A stretch of DNA of 10,662 bases from an uncultured Saprospiraceae bacterium (GTDB lineage Bacteria > Bacteroidota > Bacteroidia > Chitinophagales > Saprospiraceae): contig CALHUZ010000018.1 in the NCBI GenBank assembly GCA_938039305.1, forward strand, positions 1-10,662, read 5' to 3'. A program made the translations under genes and the position numbers. Position 1 is the first letter of the stretch, and each line of letters opens with the position of its first letter. A model generated the notes under the pieces. The model made no database searches and was not told the DNA's origin. It saw only the letters and a program-made list of their open reading frames with translations. Positions 1-5,461 of the stretch are shown here, piece after piece.

Positions 1-614
1 TCTTCCTTCGCCTCATCAAGACCTGCTACATCGGCAAAAGTGATCTGCACATTGGCCGTGTTATCAAATAATGTTGCTTTAGACTTTCCAATGTTAAATA
101 TCTGCGAGCCCGGCCCACCAGCACCTCCACTTACTCTTCTCATGATGAAGAGCCATAGTCCTACAAAGAGCGCTAAAGGAAGAATCCAGCTGAGGATACC
201 TGAAACCCAATTCACTTTAGTATCGTATTTGATATCGATACTAGCTCCTGCAGCATTAAGTTCTTTTACTTCTGTCTCAAAATGCTCAATGGACCCCAAC
301 TGCATCGTATAATGCGGAGTATTCATCGAGTTTGAAATCTGATTGTTGGTTTTGATATCAGGATATTTCGAAAGGCTTTCCTCCTTCAAGTACATACTCA
401 CCTGATCCTTATTAATCACCTCAACTTTCTCAAAGTCACTATTGAGAGCGATCTCTTTGAACTTGCCCATTGTGATCTCATTAGGCCTACTGATGACACT
501 CATCACCGTATTAATACCTAATAAAACGACAATCAGTATTGCGTAAAACCAGTAAGAACTAAGGTTGTTCTTCTTTTCTGGTTTATTCTTTTTCTTATCC
601 TTTTTCTCAGCCAT
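1..614 (-). CDS. ftsH: ATP-dependent zinc metalloprotease FtsH, N-terminal part (gene runs off the left edge)
   Basis: FtsH is a hexameric inner-membrane AAA+ protease that extracts and degrades misfolded membrane proteins and some soluble regulators. The visible 204 codons hold the complete membrane anchor. A Lys-rich cytoplasmic start (residues 1-17) is followed by TM1 (about 21-42), a periplasmic domain (about 43-136) and TM2 (about 137-158). Next come a Gly-rich linker (GGAGGPG, 163-169) and the start of the AAA region with FADVAGLDEAKEE at 193-205, a hallmark of the family just ahead of Walker A. The Walker A, Walker B and HExxH zinc site lie outside the window, so activity cannot be judged. 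The ATG at 612-614 is chosen because the Lys-rich leader directly precedes TM1; the bases upstream are A-rich with no clear Shine-Dalgarno sequence. It lies 52 nt downstream of rsfS in the same direction, an arrangement common in Bacteroidota, and probably shares its promoter. The gene is open at the window edge, not a pseudogene. Confidence 0.96.
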   Translation of the reverse strand, partial: MAEKKDKKKNKPEKKNNLSSYWFYAILIVVLLGINTVMSVISRPNEITMGKFKEIALNSDFEKVEVINKDQVSMYLKEESLSKYPDIKTNNQISNSMNTPHYTMQLGSIEHFETEVKELNAAGASIDIKYDTKVNWVSGILSWILPLALFVGLWLFIMRRVSGGAGGPGSQIFNIGKSKATLFDNTANVQITFADVAGLDEAKE

Positions 615-666
615 GTTAAGCTTTGTGATACTTTAGAACGATTAATTCCTTCAAATGGTTTTGATC

Positions 667-1050
667 TTATAGATCTTCGTAAGAAGTAAACTGCGCATCG
701 CTCCATAAATTTTCAAGATCATAGTATGATCTTGTTTCTGGGTAGAACACATGAACAATCAGCGTAAAATAGTCCACTAAAATCCACTTGCTATCTTCTT
801 GCCCTTCAGTGTGAGATGCTTTAATCCCATACTCTTCTCTGACGCGTCGATTGATATTCTGGGATATAGCCTTCACCTGAGTGCTCGACTCCCCTTCACA
901 AATGATAAAATAGTTAGTGGGGGCTTTATCTAGCTTACGTAAGTCTAACCTTACAATTTTCTTGCCCTTTATGTCCTGTATGCTATCAACGATTAGATCT
1001 GCTAGTGCTTCATCGGTGACCTTGGTTGTAGCTGCTGTGTCTGTATTCAA
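667..1050 (-). CDS. rsfS: Ribosome silencing factor RsfS (YbeB/Iojap family)
   Basis: RsfS binds ribosomal protein uL14 on the 50S subunit and blocks joining with 30S, lowering translation in stationary phase or starvation. The 127-residue product has the usual length and the family landmarks in order: a DIKGKKIVRLDLRKL segment (26-40), NYFIICEGES (46-55), TQVKAIS (57-63), and the C-terminal block with EG, WILVDY (89-94), VHVFYPETRSYYDLENLW (99-116). The reading frame opens at a TTG at 1048-1050. No in-frame ATG exists upstream before a stop, and none lies downstream inside the protein, so TTG is the best-supported start. A GAGG lies about 11 nt ahead of it on the minus strand. A Bacteroidota-type -7 element sits about 28 nt upstream (1079-1086). 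The gene heads the rsfS-ftsH pair and follows the DUF4249 gene by 74 nt, so some read-through from that operon is possible. Family assignment is firm; the exact start is less so. Confidence 0.95.
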   Translation of the reverse strand: MNTDTAATTKVTDEALADLIVDSIQDIKGKKIVRLDLRKLDKAPTNYFIICEGESSTQVKAISQNINRRVREEYGIKASHTEGQEDSKWILVDYFTLIVHVFYPETRSYYDLENLWSDAQFTSYEDL

Positions 1051-1078
1051 ATGCTTGTACCCTCGAAATGATTCTATA

Positions 1079-1086
1079 CAAAAGTA
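1079..1086 (-). promoter_or_regulatory. Candidate Bacteroidota -7 promoter element for rsfS-ftsH
   Basis: On the minus strand these bases read TACTTTTG, an exact match to the Bacteroidota housekeeping -7 consensus TAnnTTTG. Transcription would begin near 1072, giving a leader of roughly 20 nt before the TTG start of rsfS. I see no good -33 TTTG at the usual distance; the nearest TTTTG is farther upstream, around 1126-1130. The position in the gap after the DUF4249 stop and just ahead of a core gene supports it, but an 8-base match with four fixed T/G and two TA positions can arise by chance. Confidence 0.45.
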
Positions 1087-1124
1087 CGAATAAAGATATT
1101 AGGGTGACCGAGTTATATTATGGG

Positions 1125-2189
1125 TCAAAACCAAGATGGTCGATCAGTTGTAGCTTTGTCGATCAGGAGACATTGACAACAACGATCAGGCCAGTTTCTT
1201 CTATTGAATTGGCCGCATTCGTCTTGATCTGTAGCCCCCTCAAAATACTCTGATCGAAGTATGGCTGTTCTCTTAAGATCTATACTCGCTAACTCAAAAT
1301 AACCGAGTACCTGGTTATTAGGATCCGTTAGATTAATGAAATTGCCATAGACAGCAGCAGGAGGTTTGTCGAAGACGGTGCCTTGTTGATTAGTCACCTC
1401 TTTCACCCTCAACCAATATTCGAATGCTTCTTCGGTGATACTATACTGAAAAGCAGTAAAATAATGCTTGCCCCGGAAGTCAACATTCGTTAATTCCTGC
1501 TTCTTATAAAGGACGAGACTGTCTATAGTTGATTTACTGGATGTTCGACTATCGAAAAGAGCAAAATCGTTGTTCAATACCGTCTCACTGATATAACAGG
1601 ACTTCGGCTGATGAAGACCTCCACAAGAAGGCTCAGGATATGAATGATCTTCTTGTACTCCGTATCTCAAAAAGAAATTCTCTTGTTCATCAAAGCTCGT
1701 AAAATCAGCATTGATAGAAACTTCAATGATCCTATCCCTCTTCGCAATACCAAACTTATTAACTGTTAATTCTCTCTTGAAGACTGCATTCACTTCTGTA
1801 AATGCCAATGACTTTGGCAAAACTTCAGGCTTGCTCTCTACAATGTCACCGTTCGGCATAATGACAGATATCCAGTATGATACTCCTGGTTGTCCTGTTA
1901 TTATTCCCTTAGATATGGTGTGAACACCTGGGGAGGTTTCCACATATGCATATTCCTTTTCACCTTCGTGTAAGCTTACTCTTGCACCTTCTACGGGGTC
2001 AAAAAACTTATCCCCAAATCCAAGCACATTAGATAGTCGAACTATGTGTGGCCCATCAGTATCTGTTAACTGCCCATCTATAACTATAGCTTCATCCAAA
2101 TCAATTTTTTCAAAAACAAAAGGATCAAGACATGCACTCACTAACATGAGAGCAATACATCCTATCAGATATGTAATGGCTCTACTCAT
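1125..2189 (-). CDS. DUF4249 domain lipoprotein, long cysteine-bearing form
   Basis: This is a secreted lipoprotein of the DUF4249 family, found almost only in Bacteroidota beside TonB-dependent receptors; its molecular role is not established. The first 20 residues form a lipoprotein signal peptide with a hydrophobic core and lipobox LVSAC, so Cys20 would be lipidated. The mature start (LDPF..KIDLDEAIVIDGQLTD) and the segment with GPHIVRLSNV, GARVSL and PGVSYWISVIMPNG are typical of the family's N-terminal beta-rich part. The C terminus has CCQC (337-340) and ends RPSWF, like the Cys-containing, xPxFW-ending tails I recall for this family. Besides the lipid Cys, the mature protein has six cysteines (189, 198, 325, 337, 338, 340). 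Its ATG overlaps the receptor stop by one base (TGATG), which implies translational coupling. It probably sits in the outer membrane and works with that receptor as a ligand-capturing or lid-like partner. That role is inferred from context, and the ligand is unknown. Confidence 0.9.
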   Translation of the reverse strand: MSRAITYLIGCIALMLVSACLDPFVFEKIDLDEAIVIDGQLTDTDGPHIVRLSNVLGFGDKFFDPVEGARVSLHEGEKEYAYVETSPGVHTISKGIITGQPGVSYWISVIMPNGDIVESKPEVLPKSLAFTEVNAVFKRELTVNKFGIAKRDRIIEVSINADFTSFDEQENFFLRYGVQEDHSYPEPSCGGLHQPKSCYISETVLNNDFALFDSRTSSKSTIDSLVLYKKQELTNVDFRGKHYFTAFQYSITEEAFEYWLRVKEVTNQQGTVFDKPPAAVYGNFINLTDPNNQVLGYFELASIDLKRTAILRSEYFEGATDQDECGQFNRRNWPDRCCQCLLIDKATTDRPSWF

Positions 2190-4879
2190 CAGAATTTAAA
2201 ATTATAACTAATTGAAGGAATCACCGAACCTATTACAGAAAGCCTAAGTGCATTGATCGGAGAGCCATTCTCTTGTCTATAAAAAACAGAAAAAGCATTT
2301 CGTCTTGCATACAGATTATAAAAGGCTAAAGTGATATCGCTCTGGTATCGAGCACTCTTTCTTCTATTAACTGTGAAGGTGTAGCTCAGATCTAAGCGAT
2401 GGTAACTTGGCAACCTAAATTCGTTGCGATTAGAAAAATTAGAAATGGTTACTCCATTGACTATGTAAGTTCCAAATGGTGCTGTTATCGGTCGACCTGT
2501 GTTGTAAACAAAGCTGAGATTGAATCTATCTCTTCGAGAAACAACAAGGTTCAAAAACATCTTTACACTATGAGGTTGATCAAAGTTTGCCGAGAACCAT
2601 TCTCCATTGTTAATAGTACTCGCCTGTCCATCATAGATGCGATGCAGACTTCTTGAGAATGTATATGATAGTCGTCCTGAGAATTTTTCTCCTTTTTTAG
2701 CTAATGAAAATTCAGCACCATAGCTGCGTCCTTCACCGGATAGTGTTTCGGTCTCCAAGTTGTTATTAATCAACAGATCAGCAAAGTCTCTATGATCTAT
2801 GGTATTGGTTAGTTTTTTATAATATACATCTACACTATAATCTATAGACTTAAAGCTATGTGCGATACCCGCTGAAAAATTATCTGCTATAAGTGGTTGT
2901 ATGTACGGGGTGCTTACTTGCCATATATCGACTGGTGTTGGAGTAGCAGTATTTGAAAGTAATTGAAGATATTGGTTCACGCGATTATAAGAAGCCTTTA
3001 AGGCAAATCCTTCAAGCAGATTATAGCGCATAGCGACTCTTGGCTCAAGACCTGAATACGTGATCACTGATCCTTGAGCAAAGTCCTTCGTTCCTATTAT
3101 TGTACTTGTTGATATCTCAGCATCACTACTGTATAAGTTAGAAGTATGAGGGCCCACCTGTTGATATAGCGTATATCTAAGTCCTACATCAAGAGATAAC
3201 TTATCGTTTATATCGTATCTATCATTTATAAAAATGGAGTACTCTCGACCAGACTCTTTATCTACACTTTCAGGTAGTGTATTACTATCATTCAGAGCAA
3301 TTAATTGCTCTGGTCTCATATTATAATTTATAGATTCTATCCCAGCTCTGATCACATGTTTTTCAGGTGACCAAATTGCTTTAAAAGATTGTTGATTATA
3401 CTTTACCCCGGAAGATAATTCAAATGCAAAAAGTCCTTCTGGTTGAAACTGCTTGTTTTCTAATGAACTAATAGAGGTCATTGCTGATAAGGACAAATTA
3501 TCATTGATAAGATGTCTGACATCAATTTGTCCAATTCTATTTTGCCAAGAATAACCAAATTGATCTGTGAATGAAAATTTATCAAAACTTTGAAAGAAGG
3601 AGACGCTTGCCTTAGTTTTATCACTTAGGTTGTGAGTATACTTAGCATTGACATCGTTGAAAGCAGCTGTGCTATTTTTAACATCCGGATTGTTTACTTC
3701 ATTCAACAACCAACCTGCATGTGATAGCCTTCCGGAAAGTAGAAAAGAACTTTTTCCTTTGATTAGAGGGTTTTCTAAACTCACCTTGCTTGAGATCAAT
3801 CCTATAGAACCATTCAGAGTTGTTGTCTCAGTATTGGCATCTTTGATTTTTATATCAAGCACAGAGGAAACTCGACCTCCATAATACGCGGGTATATGAC
3901 CTTTAGCAAGTGTCGTATTACGCACTATATCCGGGTTAAATGTTGAAAAGAATCCTAAGACATGTGACGGGTTAAAAAGCAAGGTGCCATCTTGCAATAT
4001 TAGGTTTTGATCTATGGAGCCTCCTCTGACATTAAACCCACTTGCGCCATCTCCTGTCGTTGATACTCCTGGGAGGGACAAGATACTTTTCACAATATCA
4101 GCTTCCCCCATAAAGATCCCTAACTGTTCTATCTCCTTTCTACTCAGTTGCTCTATCCCAATAATTGTCTCCTGAGATTTCTGCTGTCCAGAAGAACCAG
4201 AGATAACCACTTCGTCAATTAGAAAAGACTTTGGTTCAAGTAATATCTCCCATGTATCAGAGCCTTTAATATGAACAGAGATAGTATAAGGCTCGTGACT
4301 TATAGAGCTAACTTGAAAAACATATCTTCCTGTATCTATCTGCAAGTTGAATGCTCCACCACCATCAGAAGTGAAATACTCTCCTGTAGTATTATTGATA
4401 ACAAGAGCGCTATTCACCGCGCTGAAGTCTCTTGCATCAATGATGCTACCCAGCAGAGTTGCTTTAGGAGCCCTTGCGTTATCTCCCCCGATTACGACAT
4501 TTGCTAAAAGCGATTCGTCTACAAAAGTGGTCGAAGCAGTCAATGTACTATCTACATCTACCATCTCAGAGGGCACAATCATTATTTTATCTGGTTGGTA
4601 CTCTATGTAATGAAGAGACTTATCATTGAGAAGTATACTCAAGACATTCTTCATCGATATATCATCAAAGCTATAGGTGTATTTTTCTGAAGGCAATAAT
4701 GACTCATTATACCTTATCGATATGTCATATCTATCGGAAAGGTTATCTAAAATATAAGATAACTGCTCTTGCTCATAGTCTCTTCGCACAGTCTCTTCGA
4801 GGCTACCTTGCCCAAATAATTCTACCGAACATAATAGAATGACAAGAAAAGTCCAGATATAATCGTGAGTCCTCGACAT
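2189..4879 (-). CDS. TonB-dependent outer-membrane receptor with STN and carboxypeptidase-regulatory-like domains
   Basis: This 896-residue outer-membrane transporter uses the TonB-ExbBD proton-motive system to import a ligand too large or scarce for porins. Domains in order are: signal peptide (about 1-24, core WTFLVILLCSVELFG); an STN domain (about 33-103, with LSYILDNLSDRYDISIRY and NVLSILLNDKSLHY); a linker; a carboxypeptidase-regulatory-like domain (about 141-217) ending in the hinge IDEVVISG; a plug (about 245-345, with LPGVSTTGDGASGFNVRGG and YYGGRVSSVLDIKIKD); and a beta-barrel to the C terminus, whose last strand ends YNFKF. Length and order match receptors typically encoded next to DUF4249 lipoproteins. 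STN domains in FecA-type receptors contact a periplasmic anti-sigma factor, but no such gene is visible here. The gene starts 3 nt after the thioesterase stop and overlaps the DUF4249 start by one base. It is clearly paralogous to the receptor at 9067-10662. The transported substrate cannot be named from sequence. Confidence 0.95.
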   Translation of the reverse strand: MSRTHDYIWTFLVILLCSVELFGQGSLEETVRRDYEQEQLSYILDNLSDRYDISIRYNESLLPSEKYTYSFDDISMKNVLSILLNDKSLHYIEYQPDKIMIVPSEMVDVDSTLTASTTFVDESLLANVVIGGDNARAPKATLLGSIIDARDFSAVNSALVINNTTGEYFTSDGGGAFNLQIDTGRYVFQVSSISHEPYTISVHIKGSDTWEILLEPKSFLIDEVVISGSSGQQKSQETIIGIEQLSRKEIEQLGIFMGEADIVKSILSLPGVSTTGDGASGFNVRGGSIDQNLILQDGTLLFNPSHVLGFFSTFNPDIVRNTTLAKGHIPAYYGGRVSSVLDIKIKDANTETTTLNGSIGLISSKVSLENPLIKGKSSFLLSGRLSHAGWLLNEVNNPDVKNSTAAFNDVNAKYTHNLSDKTKASVSFFQSFDKFSFTDQFGYSWQNRIGQIDVRHLINDNLSLSAMTSISSLENKQFQPEGLFAFELSSGVKYNQQSFKAIWSPEKHVIRAGIESINYNMRPEQLIALNDSNTLPESVDKESGREYSIFINDRYDINDKLSLDVGLRYTLYQQVGPHTSNLYSSDAEISTSTIIGTKDFAQGSVITYSGLEPRVAMRYNLLEGFALKASYNRVNQYLQLLSNTATPTPVDIWQVSTPYIQPLIADNFSAGIAHSFKSIDYSVDVYYKKLTNTIDHRDFADLLINNNLETETLSGEGRSYGAEFSLAKKGEKFSGRLSYTFSRSLHRIYDGQASTINNGEWFSANFDQPHSVKMFLNLVVSRRDRFNLSFVYNTGRPITAPFGTYIVNGVTISNFSNRNEFRLPSYHRLDLSYTFTVNRRKSARYQSDITLAFYNLYARRNAFSVFYRQENGSPINALRLSVIGSVIPSISYNFKF

Positions 4880-4882
4880 ATG

Positions 4883-5329
4883 TTATATCAATTCTTCTAG
4901 TTTCGCTTTCCACTCGATCGGTAAATCTATTTTCTTCAATGAGACATAGTCATAAGGAATAATACTTTGGTTAGTTACCGCAGCGATCTGGCTATGATGC
5001 AAAGAGTATACTTTAGATATCATAAAAAATCTATCATCTCTTATCTCTGAAACCTCTACAGTGATTAGAGCTGTATCAGGATAAGTCATCGGATAGATAT
5101 ACTTACAATCTTGCCAACCCAAGATCGGCCCTTGTTTTCCCATAAAAGAGGTATCCATCATTTTGGAAAAGAACATAATCCTTGCCGTCTCTGTCCATCT
5201 CAAATAAATCAGATTATTAACATGTCTAGCACTGTCCATATCACCCCACATCAGAGGCATCTCCATCGTGATAGGCGCCTTCGCTATATCAGGGTACTTT
5301 TTGAATAAATTTTCTTTGAGCTCATTCAT
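4883..5329 (-). CDS. Hotdog-fold acyl-CoA thioesterase (4HBT-like)
   Basis: The product resembles the 4-hydroxybenzoyl-CoA thioesterase branch of hotdog-fold enzymes, cytoplasmic proteins that hydrolyse acyl-CoA thioesters. With the start chosen here it has 148 residues. The family signature WGDMDSARHVNN lies at about 28-39, with the presumed catalytic Asp32 and the HVNN that follows; next is NLIYLRWTETARIMFF, matching the long helix of the fold, then the beta-sheet segments YIYPMTYPDTALITVEV and FFMISKVYSL. Three starts are possible. A TTG at 5380 would add a prefix of little family character and lies almost on the candidate transcription start. The ATG at 5353 gives 156 residues. The ATG at 5329 has the A-rich upstream context usual in this phylum and best fits the family's short N terminus. 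The stop is 3 nt before the receptor ATG, so the two are probably co-transcribed. The substrate and the reason for the linkage are unknown. General family is firm; the start is uncertain. Confidence 0.88.
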   Translation of the reverse strand: MNELKENLFKKYPDIAKAPITMEMPLMWGDMDSARHVNNLIYLRWTETARIMFFSKMMDTSFMGKQGPILGWQDCKYIYPMTYPDTALITVEVSEIRDDRFFMISKVYSLHHSQIAAVTNQSIIPYDYVSLKKIDLPIEWKAKLEELI

Positions 5330-5387
5330 TTCGATGTTAAAGATATCAATCATAAGTGGAGACACTATAATTATTCCCAAGAGCTAT

Positions 5388-5394
5388 CAAAATA
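5388..5394 (-). promoter_or_regulatory. Weak candidate -7 promoter element for the thioesterase-receptor-DUF4249 operon
   Basis: The minus strand reads TATTTTG, one base shorter than the Bacteroidota -7 consensus TAnnTTTG. It would place transcription start near 5381, about 28 nt before the ATG at 5353 and about 52 nt before the ATG at 5329. That would make the TTG at 5380 practically leaderless and unlikely. No convincing -33 TTTG is seen at 19-20 nt upstream. The location in the divergent gap before the operon's first gene is the main support. Confidence 0.25.
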
Positions 5395-5413
5395 CAGAAC
5401 CTTCGACCATATA

Positions 5414-5444
5414 TTCGTCCTCATCTTCTAATCTTCTATCTTGC
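5414..5444 (+). promoter_or_regulatory. Weak candidate polA promoter
   Basis: A TTCG at 5414-5417 (consensus -33 TTTG) lies 19 nt ahead of TATCTTGC at 5437-5444, which keeps the TA and the first two T positions of the -7 consensus TAnnTTTG. The spacing is right for the Bacteroidota housekeeping sigma factor and would put transcription start near 5451, just before the polA ATG at 5462. Both boxes are imperfect, so this is a tentative call. Confidence 0.25.
5423..5438 (+). repeat. Two tandem copies of the 8-mer ATCTTCTA in the polA upstream region
   Basis: Positions 5423-5430 and 5431-5438 are identical copies of ATCTTCTA, followed by a partial overlapping ATCTT (5438-5442). They lie between the divergent thioesterase and polA genes and overlap the spacer of the weak polA promoter candidate. 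This may be a short slippage product or a direct-repeat binding site; nothing else in the sequence distinguishes these. Confidence 0.4.
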
Positions 5445-5461
5445 CCCTTCAATCTGAAAAA

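Noticed and set aside
40..312. Plus-strand open frame of 90 codons at the left edge
   Set aside because: It lies opposite the ftsH coding sequence, whose minus-strand translation shows clear family motifs; the plus-strand product has none.
1139..1166. Direct repeat GTCGATCAG (1139-1147 and 1158-1166)
   Set aside because: Both copies are inside the C-terminal codons of the DUF4249 gene, are short and have no inverted partner or mobile-element context; coincidence is the simplest explanation.
4271..4610. Overlapping plus-strand open frames of 78 and 87 codons
   Set aside because: They are antisense to the STN and carboxypeptidase-regulatory-like domains of the receptor and show no recognisable protein features.
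1125..4879. Reading the first receptor and lipoprotein as a SusC/SusD polysaccharide-uptake pair
   Set aside because: The lipoprotein has the DUF4249 pattern and lacks SusD-type helical repeats, and no glycan-degrading enzyme is encoded nearby.
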